A stretch of DNA of 64,000 nt from an uncultured Clostridia bacterium (GCA_934633695.1 CAKTYT010000005.1:1-64000); one strand, 5' to 3'. Shown: positions 16,053-24,809, counted from the stretch's first letter. Program-made: numbers and translations. The notes: a model not told the origin generated them from the letters alone.

Positions 16053-16457
16053 CTAACCTACAACATCAAATTCCACCTCAGGCAGGAGTGAATAAAACCT
16101 GCTCGTGAAGCTCTCTTTGCTGTTGTCAGGCGAAATACCGAGTACAATTGTGCCGACGTTGTGAACTCTTGCAAAGTGTGCCAACGCCGAGACAACATTA
16201 TCCTCTTTAAGTATTGTCAGTTCAGCACCGACTGCACATGCTGCACCGAAAAGGTATTCTATTGCATTCGACTCATCGATCGAATTGAGAAAATGCCTCC
16301 CGGTCTGTACGCAATGAACAATAAAAATTTTTTGTTCCGGCAGTCGCCTTTTCGCCCCGTGAATAACCAATCTTTCACAGGATTTCTGCCCCGTAACGCA
16401 AACCATCAGGTTCTTTACGGGTTCATTCTTTACAGAACATTCCGGCAAACTACTCAT
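16053..16457 (-). CDS. universal stress protein (UspA-like) domain protein
   Basis: 134 residues resembling the Usp domain found in KdpD sensors: it begins with NLMVCVTGQKSCERLVIHGAK, as in the KdpD-type ILVCVSPSP...ERLI pattern. It ends with ALAHFARVHNVGTIVLG, the last strand and helix of the fold. No kinase or membrane part is present. GGAGA lies six bases before the ATG at 16457. It may bind a nucleotide, but a clear GxxG(9)G(S/T) ATP motif is not seen. It follows the LOG gene by 20 bases. Confidence 0.65.
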   Translation of the reverse strand: MSSLPECSVKNEPVKNLMVCVTGQKSCERLVIHGAKRRLPEQKIFIVHCVQTGRHFLNSIDESNAIEYLFGAACAVGAELTILKEDNVVSALAHFARVHNVGTIVLGISPDNSKESFTSRFYSLLPEVEFDVVG

Positions 16458-16477
16458 ACAACTTCTCCATACATATC

Positions 16478-17098
16478 TTAGTTTTTTTCACCGTGGGAAA
16501 GAATCTCGCGTGCCTTGTCCGGCAGATCTATCCTTGAATAATTCACGACCTGTTCCACCACCTGCTCCGGCGTTACGGCAACGGAATAAAGGCTTTTGAA
16601 CCGTCCATCCGTGAATCCATCGGCGATGCATCTGTCAAACTGGGCCATAATGGAATTATAAAAGCCATTGAAATTACATACAACAATCGGCAAATCATGA
16701 TAACCGAGCTGTTTCAGTGTAATGACCTCCATGAGCTCTTCAAGTGTACCGAACCCGCCGGCAAGAGCGACAAAACCGCAGCTCAGCCTCTCCATCAATG
16801 CCTTTCTTTCATGCATTGTGGCTGTCTCGATCCTCTCTGTGCAGTTTTCAAAATAAATGCCGGGAATGTTCAGCCTTTTCGGTATGACACCGATAATCTC
16901 GCCTCCGGCTCTTTCCGCACCTCTTGCAGTTCCGCCCATTAGGCCGGTCCTCCCTGCACCGAACACTATGCCGAACCCCGCTTCAACGAGGAGCATGCCG
17001 AGTTTTTCCGACATTGCTATGTACTCGTCCGCAATATTTTCACTCGACGCACCGAAAACGCATATCCTCTTTCTTTCATTGCGAAGCTCAACGCTCAT
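16478..17098 (-). CDS. LOG-family Rossmann protein (TIGR00730 type, nucleoside-monophosphate phosphoribohydrolase)
   Basis: Members split the N-glycosidic bond of nucleoside 5'-monophosphates. 206 residues with CVFGASSENIADEY at the N-terminus, FGAGRTGLMGGTARGA in the middle, and ALAGGFGTLEELMEV near residue 120. The last is the family PGGxGTxxE motif with Pro replaced by Ala; the catalytic Glu and Gly residues remain. First gene of a three-gene minus-strand unit with a TTTCAA-17-TATAAT promoter. The cellular substrate is unknown. Confidence 0.85.
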   Translation of the reverse strand: MSVELRNERKRICVFGASSENIADEYIAMSEKLGMLLVEAGFGIVFGAGRTGLMGGTARGAERAGGEIIGVIPKRLNIPGIYFENCTERIETATMHERKALMERLSCGFVALAGGFGTLEELMEVITLKQLGYHDLPIVVCNFNGFYNSIMAQFDRCIADGFTDGRFKSLYSVAVTPEQVVEQVVNYSRIDLPDKAREILSHGEKN

Positions 17099-17128
17099 TT
17101 GTTCTTTCCCCTTTATTAATTCCCCCCT

Positions 17129-17157
17129 ATTATATCATGGATTTTATGATCTTGAAA
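17129..17157 (-). promoter_or_regulatory. promoter for the LOG-family unit
   Basis: Minus-strand TTTCAA (plus 17152-17157) and perfect TATAAT (plus 17129-17134) separated by 17 bases, about 30 bases before the start at 17098. Confidence 0.55.
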
Positions 17158-17248
17158 TGAAAAAAATGTGAACAAAGGTGGATTTTTGAGTCCTTTTTTC
17201 ACATTTGCCCCAAAAAGGATGATAAAAATAAATATATTTTTCCTTTGG

Positions 17249-17277
17249 TTGTTTTTTCCATCCAAATCTGTTACTAT
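17249..17277 (+). promoter_or_regulatory. promoter upstream of the folate riboswitch
   Basis: TTGTTT and TACTAT with 17-base spacing. Transcription would start a few bases before the riboswitch P1 stem at 17281. Confidence 0.5.
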
Positions 17278-17280
17278 ACA

Positions 17281-17426
17281 GTTAACAGAGTAGGTAATGG
17301 TGAGTTTCATAAGTGTTGGGAGTACAGGGAGTTGACTTTCGAACGAAAACTCATCCGTAAAGTGTAAATACTGTTTTAATGCACGTTCGGATATGTTGCT
17401 GTGCCATTGCCGCATCCCGCTGTTAC
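17281..17426 (+). ncRNA. tetrahydrofolate riboswitch (THF-I type)
   Basis: P1 is GTTAACAG (17281-17288) with CTGTTAC (17420-17426). P2 is GGTAATGG (17293-17300) with CCATTGCC (17404-17411). The conserved AGAGTAG follows P1, TAAGTG lies in the 5' half, and CCGCATCCCGC closes the 3' side. These match the THF-I consensus as I remember it. The middle arm is longer than usual, with an inserted hairpin around GAGTT/AACTC (17329-17352). The gene controlled is a folate-type transporter, as expected. A hairpin at 17422-17460 (GTTACTTTG with CAAAGTAAC) uses the same bases as the P1 3' strand and may be the expression switch; no U-run follows it. Confidence 0.85.
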
Positions 17427-17497
17427 TTTGATGAATCCCATTTCTTCTTTGCAAAGTAACAACGAATGCTCTCAGAAACGGAGGATTCGATTTTTTT

Positions 17498-18607
17498 ATG
17501 GAACAAAACAGGCACAAAACTATTCGAAACCAGCGTAATTACGCTCCAAATCGTGAACTGTTCAAAACCCCCTTTAACAGACTCTATTGGCAGCTTTCCG
17601 CAGCAGAGTTCGAGAATGTTAAAACGCTGATAATTGCGGCTCTCATTATTGCCGTACGTGTCGTTATCAAGGATTTCAAGATACCGATCATTCCGCCGGT
17701 ACTATACTTCGGGTTCGATTTTCTCATAAATTCAGTTGGTTCAATGATTTACGGTCCCCTTGTCGCACTGGCTGTCGGTGCAGTCAGCGATACGCTCGGG
17801 GCAGTTATCTTCCCAATCGATACGTATTTTTTCCCATTTGTTTTCGTTGAGATGATGAGCGGCTTTATTTTTGCCCTCTTCCTCTACCGCCAGAAGCTCA
17901 GCACATGGCGTATCGTACTCTCGAGATTGGCTGTCGTCATTATATGCAATTTTATAATCAATCCGATTGTCATGACGTGGAACAACATCTTCTTCATGAA
18001 GAACCCCTATGAATTCATAACGCTTGCAAGAGTAATTAAAAACGCTGCAATGTTCCCTCTTGAGAGCGTCGTTCTCGTTTTTTGGCTCAGTGCAATAAAC
18101 CTTGAACTTTACCGGCTCGGCCTTACTCACTCCAAGCCCGAAAAGCTCAAAATCGAGCCAAAACACATTATTGCCCTCGCTGCGGCGTTGGCAATTGCAG
18201 TTGCCGCAATCATCGGTTATTCATACTATAAGCGGAATTCCGATGCAAAAAAAGCCGCCCTCGACTGCTTCCATCCCGAACAGAAAGTCACTGTTGAAAA
18301 CAGCGGAACGGAAAAAATCGATGGGTCAAAAACATGCATTCTCGTTGCAACACTGAGCGATGGTGACAAGATCACTCTTCACTACGATATTGCAGCCAAG
18401 GAAATAACCGAAGCTGCCGCAGCTCAACAGGAAATTGCAGCCAAATGCAATGTAAAGGTTTCCGAGCTTGATGACTTCACTATCATCTTCGATGCAGACG
18501 GCGAGCTTGTCAGCTGGAGTGCAGAATTCAGCATCGGAGGAGAAAAATACTTTGCACTCAAGGAATACAGTGGAATCTTGACCGTTGAACGCAGCGGTAA
18601 AGAATAA
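17498..18607 (+). CDS. folT: ECF folate transporter substrate-binding subunit with extra C-terminal domain
   Basis: FolT-like S component that binds folate and docks on the shared EcfAAT module, which is not in this window. Residues 33-205 form the usual six-helix S component, with GPLVALAVGAVSDTLG near residue 86. An additional hydrophobic segment (224-243) and a C-terminal domain of about 120 residues follow, ending in a GGEKYFALKEYSG hairpin reminiscent of PepSY domains. Ordinary FolT proteins have 170-200 residues, so this is a fusion. GGAGG lies 13 bases before the ATG, rather far. Controlled by the THF riboswitch and closed by a terminator at 18628. Confidence 0.85.
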   Translation: MEQNRHKTIRNQRNYAPNRELFKTPFNRLYWQLSAAEFENVKTLIIAALIIAVRVVIKDFKIPIIPPVLYFGFDFLINSVGSMIYGPLVALAVGAVSDTLGAVIFPIDTYFFPFVFVEMMSGFIFALFLYRQKLSTWRIVLSRLAVVIICNFIINPIVMTWNNIFFMKNPYEFITLARVIKNAAMFPLESVVLVFWLSAINLELYRLGLTHSKPEKLKIEPKHIIALAAALAIAVAAIIGYSYYKRNSDAKKAALDCFHPEQKVTVENSGTEKIDGSKTCILVATLSDGDKITLHYDIAAKEITEAAAAQQEIAAKCNVKVSELDDFTIIFDADGELVSWSAEFSIGGEKYFALKEYSGILTVERSGKE

Positions 18608-18627
18608 AAATCAACTTAACTTTCAAA

Positions 18628-18660
18628 AAGAGCCGAGCAACTCCCTTCGGCTCTTTTTTG
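18628..18660 (+). terminator. Rho-independent terminator of folT
   Basis: AAGAGCCGA (18628-18636) pairs with TCGGCTCTT (18647-18655), followed by T residues. Confidence 0.92.
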
Positions 18661-18744
18661 TTTGAAATGAATCTCGTATTATCCCCTGAGCCGCCTTTTT
18701 TTACAGCGGCAATACTTATTTGCAGTGGCATTTTCTTTATTCGG

Positions 18745-18773
18745 TTGAAAAAAACATCCGTTTCTAGTATAAT
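18745..18773 (+). promoter_or_regulatory. SigA-type promoter for the lipoprotein at 18804
   Basis: TTGAAA (18745-18750), 17 bases, TATAAT (18768-18773), 30 bases upstream of the start. Confidence 0.8.
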
Positions 18774-18803
18774 CTACTCATCAAACAAAAGGAGTTTCCG
18801 ATA

Positions 18804-19907
18804 ATGAAAAGCTTCAAACTATTCCCCCGTCTTCTCGCTCTCTGCATTGCGGTTATGACCTTTTTCTGCATTTTTGCAGGCTGCGGCGGTAAATCGACGG
18901 GCAAGGATACCCCCGAAAACAATCCCCTTTATCAATACGACGAGGTGGTTGAATTCAATAAGAATAGCGTTATTCCCATGATTTTGGGTACAAAGGTGAG
19001 CGAAATAACCAATGGATACGAGCTTCGCGGCGGAACAGCCGATCATTTTGAGACTTACCTTTCAAAGGAAAATCTGTTCGTTTCCTACTACTTCAGCAGG
19101 CATGATATAAACGAGCAGGGTGAGCTTTATGCAACCGCCGTCCGCGTTCGTCCCGAATCGAGAAGTGTTGAGAAGGATTCCAACGGAAACAGAACGACCG
19201 TTTATTCTTCAAGCAACCCCGTTATGGGCGTTGAACTCGGCGAAACCTCCGAATCAGCAGGCAAAAAGCTTGAGGCATTCGGCTATAAATCCGTTTACAA
19301 AGAAACTAATACGACCAATATGCCCAAAAGCCTCGAGTACACCTATGTGAAGGGTATAATGATCATATCGCTGGCAGTTGAAAGCAATTCCGATCAGGTT
19401 TCCTCAATTTATGCGTGGATACCTTATGACATTGCGGACATTACCGAAGCACAGTCTGACTGCGTACTTCCTGCGGAACTCGGTCTCGTCTATAATGTCC
19501 TCGGCAATTCTGCTTTCTCATATAAAGAGAAGGACGAGTACTGCAGGGTCTATGCCTCCCCGTCAGGTACAACTTGTGTACTTCGCGGTTATCCCGATGC
19601 TTCCGATATGATCATGAATGCAGAAGTCAGCTTTACCGCCGGGAACTACAGCATCAGCGGTGCGGTGTGCGGCATGACAATTTCAAATGCAGTCGAAAAG
19701 CTCCTTGCTGCCGGTTGGGTACGCCAGGGCGAAAATCTTATTTTCACAAGAGGCCTTCTCACCGTTAAGATCTTCACAAACCCGTCTGCAAGCTATAATG
19801 ACGAGCCCTCAGCTTCTGACGATGGCAGCGTTGTTGCAATGCTCAGGCTCTGCCTCCCCGAGCCTACTATGCTCGACAAAATTCAGACTTCAGACGGCGA
19901 AAAATAA
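18804..19907 (+). CDS. predicted lipoprotein of unknown function
   Basis: 367 residues with GGAG before the ATG. A signal peptide ends in the lipobox IFAGC (Cys about residue 27), so the protein should be membrane-anchored outside the cell. Three similar short units can be seen, each with a small residue pattern and a Leu-x-x-x-Gly turn: PMILGTKVSEITNGYELRGG, GVELGETSESAGKKLEAFGY and CGMTISNAVEKLLAAGW. This suggests an internally repeated fold. No family recognised. It is a single-gene unit with its own promoter and terminator. Confidence 0.75.
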   Translation: MKSFKLFPRLLALCIAVMTFFCIFAGCGGKSTGKDTPENNPLYQYDEVVEFNKNSVIPMILGTKVSEITNGYELRGGTADHFETYLSKENLFVSYYFSRHDINEQGELYATAVRVRPESRSVEKDSNGNRTTVYSSSNPVMGVELGETSESAGKKLEAFGYKSVYKETNTTNMPKSLEYTYVKGIMIISLAVESNSDQVSSIYAWIPYDIADITEAQSDCVLPAELGLVYNVLGNSAFSYKEKDEYCRVYASPSGTTCVLRGYPDASDMIMNAEVSFTAGNYSISGAVCGMTISNAVEKLLAAGWVRQGENLIFTRGLLTVKIFTNPSASYNDEPSASDDGSVVAMLRLCLPEPTMLDKIQTSDGEK

Positions 19908-19955
19908 CAGTACCGTCGCTGCCTTTCCAAATTAGAACTCTTATTGCACAGACAC

Positions 19956-19993
19956 AAAAAGACCTAATCACAGCTGCGTGATCAGGTCTTTTT
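19956..19993. terminator. bidirectional Rho-independent terminator
   Basis: AAAAAGACCTAATCAC pairs with GTGATCAGGTCTTTTT around a 6-base loop. It serves the lipoprotein on the plus strand and the DUF1294 unit on the minus strand. Confidence 0.92.
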
Positions 19994-19994
19994 G

Positions 19995-20270
19995 TCAGCT
20001 TAAAAACAAGAATCCCATTGCTTCCGTCTGCACAACGGCGAACAATGTAAAGAAAACAACGAAGTACCAATGCTTTGTCTTGTGGCGAAAGATCAGCATA
20101 CCCGAAAATGCACCGATACCGCCGCCTATTAGTGCGAAAATGAACAGCGTCAATTCCTTTACTCGCCATTCTTTTCTTTCTGCACGCTTTTTATCAATTC
20201 CCATAAGGCAAAAAGCAATGACAGAAAGCACAGCCACATAAATTAAGATGATGGTATGAATTCTATCCAT
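19995..20270 (-). CDS. DUF1294 small membrane protein
   Basis: 91 residues with three hydrophobic segments and the DUF1294 core: MGIDKKRAERKEWRV between the first two helices, then ALIGGGIGAFSGMLIFRHKTKHW. Function unknown. GGAGCGAG precedes the ATG at 20270. It lies 13 bases after rsmI on the same strand and is the last gene before the shared terminator, so it is probably the end of the minus-strand unit that begins around thpR or the lipid kinase. Confidence 0.85.
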   Translation of the reverse strand: MDRIHTIILIYVAVLSVIAFCLMGIDKKRAERKEWRVKELTLFIFALIGGGIGAFSGMLIFRHKTKHWYFVVFFTLFAVVQTEAMGFLFLS

Positions 20271-20283
20271 TTTACTCGCTCCT

Positions 20284-21147
20284 TCAGTACTCTTCGCCCA
20301 ACTCTATCGCAACTCTGTATGCTTCGTTTTTGGATGAATTCAGTGCATAAGAAGCGATTTTTGCAGCATCCTTCGCTCTTACGCCTGCCGAAAGAAGCTG
20401 CTTGAGAACATTTTTAAGTTTCTCAGTGTCCGCATTATCAGCCACGTTATTTTCCGCAGGACCGATGACAATGACACATTCGCCCTTAGGCGGTGTCTGT
20501 GCGTATTTTTCGGAAAGTCCAAGCAAATTTCCTCTCACCGCTTCTTCATGCAGCTTCGTAAGCTCACGCACAACTGCACACGGACGGTTTCCGAGCCTCT
20601 GATAAAGCTCCGCAAGCGTTGCACCGACCCTCATCGGACTTTCATACACGACACACACTGCACTCTGCCGTCTAAGCTCTTCAATTGCTTCTGTTCGCTC
20701 TGCTCCGCTCCTCGGCAGGAAGCCACAGAAGAACAGTTTCTTGGTCGAAAAACCCGACATTACCCATGCCATCAACGCAGCATTTGCCCCGGGAAAAACC
20801 TCAAACGGAAGGTCATTCCTGATAAAGTATCGAATGAGCCTTTCGCCGGGGTCGGATACCGCAGGCATACCTGCATCACTCACAAACGCGATGCTCTTGC
20901 CGTTCATCACATGGCCGGCAATTTCCGCCGCCTTCTGCTCCTCATTGTGTTCATGGCAGCTGTAAACCGGTTTTCTTATCTCGTAATAATTTAGCAGCTT
21001 AAGCGTATTTCTCGTATCCTCACAATAAATCGCATCAACACTTTGCAGCGTTTCAAGGGTTCTGAGACTTATGTCCCCAAGGTTGCCGATAGGAGTCGGC
21101 AGGAGAAACAACTTAGCTTGCCGTAAATTATTTTCATTGCTGTTCAT
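20284..21147 (-). CDS. rsmI: 16S rRNA C1402 2'-O-methyltransferase
   Basis: RsmI methylates the ribose of C1402 in the 16S rRNA decoding centre with SAM. 287 residues of the tetrapyrrole-methylase (class III) fold. Diagnostic segments are LFLLPTPIGNLGDIS, YCEDTRNT, FVSDAGMPAVSDPG, and FEVFPGANAALMAWVMSG followed by FCGFLPR. The start overlaps the preceding gene by 14 bases, indicating coupling with the TrmN6-like methyltransferase, a common arrangement. Confidence 0.96.
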   Translation of the reverse strand: MNSNENNLRQAKLFLLPTPIGNLGDISLRTLETLQSVDAIYCEDTRNTLKLLNYYEIRKPVYSCHEHNEEQKAAEIAGHVMNGKSIAFVSDAGMPAVSDPGERLIRYFIRNDLPFEVFPGANAALMAWVMSGFSTKKLFFCGFLPRSGAERTEAIEELRRQSAVCVVYESPMRVGATLAELYQRLGNRPCAVVRELTKLHEEAVRGNLLGLSEKYAQTPPKGECVIVIGPAENNVADNADTEKLKNVLKQLLSAGVRAKDAAKIASYALNSSKNEAYRVAIELGEEY

Positions 21148-21880
21148 GGTAAATTCGCCTTACCTCTTTGGTATATTGTTTATTTTTTTCGTAAATGATC
21201 AGATTTTTTTCAATTATCATTCCGGGCTTTGCCCCCTTTTTTCCCTCGATCAACGCAAGATATGGCCTTGCCTCCGAAGTTGACGCAACAAACCTTATCA
21301 CTTTCGGCTCGATACCATTCATCTTCAAGGAGAAAACTGCATCGCACACTCTGCCCGCAGGAAAGCACATAAACAGCTTTCCGCCAAACTTGAGAAGTTT
21401 ATTTGTTACTTCTGAAATCCCATCAATATCTGCACACAATTCATGCGTTGCGGACCCTGAATCCGGTATTGAACCACAGTTATTCTTAAAATAAGGAGGG
21501 TTGCATATGACAGCATCGTAAATACCCCTGCCGATCTTATCGTATTCTGCAATATAATCGAGATTCATTGCCCTGACATTTTCGCCAATGTGATTTAAAT
21601 CAATGCTTCTCTCAATTCTTGAATACTGATTTTTATCAATTTCAACGGCGGTAACTCTGCAATTCGTTCTTGCATGGACCAAAATCGAAAGTACTCCGCA
21701 GCCTGCACCTAAGTCGATACAATTTGCCTTTGCCCCGACTCTGCAAAATCCCGCAAGCAAAACTGAATCAGTGCCGAATCTGAAGGAATCCGAGGCTTGA
21801 ATCACCTTCATTCCCTTAAATTGAAGATCCTCCAGCCTTTCGCCGTCTTTCAAAAAAATTTTCTCTTTGTCCGGCATCAT
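21134..21880 (-). CDS. TrmN6-like tRNA (adenine-N6) methyltransferase
   Basis: 248 residues of the tRNA1(Val) adenine-37 N6-methyltransferase (YfiC/YabB) type. It shows FRFGTDSVLLAGF, the SAM-binding CIDLGAGCGVLSIL, and the catalytic NPPYF that marks adenine-N6 or glutamine-N5 methyltransferases. The ATG at 21880 overlaps the stop of the CvpA-like gene (ATGA). Placement before rsmI is usual in Firmicutes, which supports an RNA substrate. Confidence 0.88.
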   Translation of the reverse strand: MMPDKEKIFLKDGERLEDLQFKGMKVIQASDSFRFGTDSVLLAGFCRVGAKANCIDLGAGCGVLSILVHARTNCRVTAVEIDKNQYSRIERSIDLNHIGENVRAMNLDYIAEYDKIGRGIYDAVICNPPYFKNNCGSIPDSGSATHELCADIDGISEVTNKLLKFGGKLFMCFPAGRVCDAVFSLKMNGIEPKVIRFVASTSEARPYLALIEGKKGAKPGMIIEKNLIIYEKNKQYTKEVRRIYHEQQ

Positions 21881-22581
21881 TTTCCCGGTATCAGTTTCAA
21901 AATAAGGTTTGACGTGTAAAAGATTTTTGCCAGTTTACTCGAATCAAGCATGTTCTTTATTGAATCAAACGGCAGAACTGTCAACACAGCGGGGATTATC
22001 GTGCAGAGAATAAGTGCGGATATCATCCCCCTCAGCACACTGACAGTGGCACCGAGCAGGGCATCCGCTTTTCGCAGCTTTGGAAAAACGATCGAGTAAT
22101 CTACCCAGCAAAGTACAAACGTCAACAATACTCTGAATAAGAAATAAGCAATCAAGAATGACATTATATTTATTGTAACGCGAACAATGCTTTCATTGAA
22201 ATAATCTCCCAGTGTTTCAACGCCCTCCCCCTTAAACGCTTCGTGCATGATGTTGTCGTAAACCCTGTCCTTCATTGGAAACGGGAGCTTCGACTTTTCC
22301 ATTATTTCATCAAGCTGATCATTTGAGATTTCGATAATGTTCTTTTTGACGAGCTCAACATCGTAGACATATTCCGAACCTTCCGTGTAGCTTAGCATAG
22401 CTTCATAAAATACATAGTTATTTATAAAGGCCTTTGCAATTATTCCTCTGCATGCAAAGCCCAGTACACACGAAAGCACCATCGCCCCCAGTGCGGCAAT
22501 ACTCCAGGTGAATCCCTTATAGACTCCTGACAACACGAAAACTCCGACCAGTGCCAATATAATTATTGCAACGTAATCCAT
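21877..22581 (-). CDS. CvpA-family membrane protein
   Basis: 234 residues. Four hydrophobic segments with the CvpA pattern: an N-terminal VAIIILALVGVFVLSGVYKGF, a second helix, then after a charged loop of about 90 residues two more helices including LRGMISALILCTIIPAVLTVLP. The loop is longer than in typical CvpA (about 160-170 residues in total). Role in clostridia unknown; E. coli CvpA is linked to colicin V export. ATG at 22581 with GGGAG eight bases before it is preferred to a TTG 18 bases upstream. Confidence 0.7.
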   Translation of the reverse strand: MDYVAIIILALVGVFVLSGVYKGFTWSIAALGAMVLSCVLGFACRGIIAKAFINNYVFYEAMLSYTEGSEYVYDVELVKKNIIEISNDQLDEIMEKSKLPFPMKDRVYDNIMHEAFKGEGVETLGDYFNESIVRVTINIMSFLIAYFLFRVLLTFVLCWVDYSIVFPKLRKADALLGATVSVLRGMISALILCTIIPAVLTVLPFDSIKNMLDSSKLAKIFYTSNLILKLIPGK

Positions 22582-22608
22582 TCTTTCAGCTCCCTTCAAA
22601 TAAAACGC

Positions 22609-23715
22609 TTACAGAATCTTCTTTCTCGGCTTGCATAGTGAAAATTCACCGTTTCCGAAGACAACAAAATTTCCATTTTCAAGAAAAATCACTCTCTCGA
22701 TTTGATGATCAAATTCAGTAACCTGCTCCCTATCCCCTGTTGCACCGTATTTTTCAACTGAGTTAGCATTGATAATGATGAGCGAACCGTCAATCGATGC
22801 ACATGCAAGCATATCATCCGGAGCATAGATCGTCAGCGAGCTTTCACTCGGCACTTCTTTTTCTTTGACTTTGAGGAACTTTATATGCATGCTCGACTCC
22901 GATTCAGGCTGAAGAGCGAAGCAGCACACTCCACTCTTCCCCACGGAAAACCCATTATCATCGCAATCGTAGCCGTACGAAAGTAAGCTATACACTTCTT
23001 TGTTTGTTTTTCGATCAAACCTTATCATTTCCCTCGTGCAGAAAACAAAAACGCTCGACTCCGTGAAAAAAATATTCTTGACTAACTGACCCTGCACCGT
23101 CATGACGCCTGTAACACTGCCTCGGCTCAAATCATATGTAGTCACTGAAGATGAAACGCAATCCCCTGCCGTAACAAGTTCAACGGTCCACAACACCGGG
23201 GCGGATTTGCTTTCAAACCCAAAATCGGTAAGCACGGAGGTTGAAAAATCAAGTGTCATTATTTCGTTTCCAAGCGAATTAAACGCATGAAGTACACCTT
23301 TTGTAGTGTCACTTTTTTCGTATACTGCGACAAAATCACCTCCGCATTCGACCTTGCCTATCTCGCCTTCAAACTCAATGGCATCTCTCGAGCCGACAAT
23401 ATTCATCGCTTTCTCATTAAAAACTACATTTACTCCACTTGAACCGCAGATGTCGGCAGTACTTGATGAAATTGAGCGTGAAAAAGCATCCCCCTTTTTT
23501 CCCGTACCGTATCTGCAAAAAGTCGTCCCATCGTATGTTATGATATCAGTTCCGCACGAATAGACCTTCTCCGCATTTTTTATTTTAAGAAGGCTGATGT
23601 CAACAGCTTTATTGTCATTTAATAGAACTGAAACCACCAGTACCGCTGCTGCAATAATCGCAAGCGTTATGGCAACTGCACCTATCTTCACTCCCCGTTT
23701 TCTTTTTCTGGGCAT
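22609..23715 (-). CDS. membrane-anchored extracytoplasmic protein, possible beta-propeller (DUF5711-like)
   Basis: 368 residues. A basic N-terminus (PRKRKRG) and one membrane segment (about 12-31) leave the rest outside the cell. The outer part consists of recurring short beta-rich units with patterns like VFVFCTREMIRFDRKTN and LIIINANSVEKYGATG, suggesting a propeller-like fold of the kind described for DUF5711; I assign this only tentatively. AAAGGAG before the ATG. It lies 28 bases upstream of the CvpA-like gene on the same strand. Function unknown. Confidence 0.6.
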   Translation of the reverse strand: MPRKRKRGVKIGAVAITLAIIAAAVLVVSVLLNDNKAVDISLLKIKNAEKVYSCGTDIITYDGTTFCRYGTGKKGDAFSRSISSSTADICGSSGVNVVFNEKAMNIVGSRDAIEFEGEIGKVECGGDFVAVYEKSDTTKGVLHAFNSLGNEIMTLDFSTSVLTDFGFESKSAPVLWTVELVTAGDCVSSSVTTYDLSRGSVTGVMTVQGQLVKNIFFTESSVFVFCTREMIRFDRKTNKEVYSLLSYGYDCDDNGFSVGKSGVCCFALQPESESSMHIKFLKVKEKEVPSESSLTIYAPDDMLACASIDGSLIIINANSVEKYGATGDREQVTEFDHQIERVIFLENGNFVVFGNGEFSLCKPRKKIL

Positions 23716-23757
23716 TTTGTGCTCCTTTCAATCAAACAGTAAATACAGCCAATCATT

Positions 23758-24639
23758 TTATTTTCTCACTATTTTTATCGCTCCCGGGAGAATTCTGTAC
23801 TCAACCGGAGTGCCGTTCATAACTTCTCCGTCAAGTTCGATTTTGTACTGTCCGTCCGTTTCGATTCTGATTTGTTCTGTTTTAAAATAATGGACCGGTT
23901 TTTTATCGACATGCTTTCCCTTCAAAAACAGCGGCAGCAGTGCCAGCATATGGAAAAATCCGATGTATTCAACAACGCAGACATCGAATTTGCCGTCGTC
24001 AGTCAATGCATTCGGCGTTGCAAGCATCCCTCCGCCGAATCTTGTCCCGTTTCCGACAACGATTAGAAGCACGTCCATTTCCGTCGAAAATTCCTTACTC
24101 GAAATCCTCGCATGAATTTTTTTGCGATGGACTATTGTTTTTATAAGCCCCATAATGTACGGAGCCATACCGCTTCTGCCCTTTTTGAACCTGTCCGTAT
24201 TTACCAGTACATCAACGTCAAAGCCCTGTCCGCCAACATTGATGAACTTATGTTCATCGTTCGCAATGCCCATATCAAGGTCATACGTCTTTCCCCTTAC
24301 AAGAACCTCAACCGCCTTTTCTTCATCCTGCGGCAGATCCAATGCTCCTGCAATGTCATTCCCCGTTCCAAACGGAAGAATTCCCATTTTAACTCCTTCA
24401 ACACCACAAAGGACTGAGCTGACTTCGTTCACTGTTCCGTCTCCGCCGACCGCAACTATATATTTTTCATTGTTTTTCAATGCTTCTCTGGCAATTTCCA
24501 TAGCATGCAGGGGATACTTTGTGAACTTTGCACAATAATCCACCCCCTTCTTCTTCAGAATCACTTCTGCCTTTTGAAACATTTGCTTGCATCTGCCTGA
24601 CCCGGCAGTTTCATTAACAATCAAAAAAATATCGGACAT
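23758..24639 (-). CDS. diacylglycerol kinase family lipid kinase
   Basis: 293 residues from the ATG at 24639, chosen because the longer frame lacks a ribosome binding site and the family N-terminus (DIFLIVNETAGSGRC) begins here. The ATP/Mg motif VAVGGDGTVNEV and the LPFGTGNDIAGAL motif are diagnostic of the YegS/DagK/BmrU family, which phosphorylates diacylglycerol or related lipids at the inner membrane face. The exact lipid is unknown. A second family member lies at 32710. Confidence 0.9.
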   Translation of the reverse strand: MSDIFLIVNETAGSGRCKQMFQKAEVILKKKGVDYCAKFTKYPLHAMEIAREALKNNEKYIVAVGGDGTVNEVSSVLCGVEGVKMGILPFGTGNDIAGALDLPQDEEKAVEVLVRGKTYDLDMGIANDEHKFINVGGQGFDVDVLVNTDRFKKGRSGMAPYIMGLIKTIVHRKKIHARISSKEFSTEMDVLLIVVGNGTRFGGGMLATPNALTDDGKFDVCVVEYIGFFHMLALLPLFLKGKHVDKKPVHYFKTEQIRIETDGQYKIELDGEVMNGTPVEYRILPGAIKIVRK

Positions 24640-24809
24640 CGACCTACCCCTTTCACATTGAGCAGAATTATCACTTGGATCCATTCGACAATTATCGGCA
24701 CCATTCTGCACTGCTCATAATATCGCAAAGAGGTTTTGCTGTCAATCAACAATGGAACTTTTTTGAACAAAAACCGAAGCAAGCGGATGCCCGCTCCGGT
24801 CTTGCAAAC

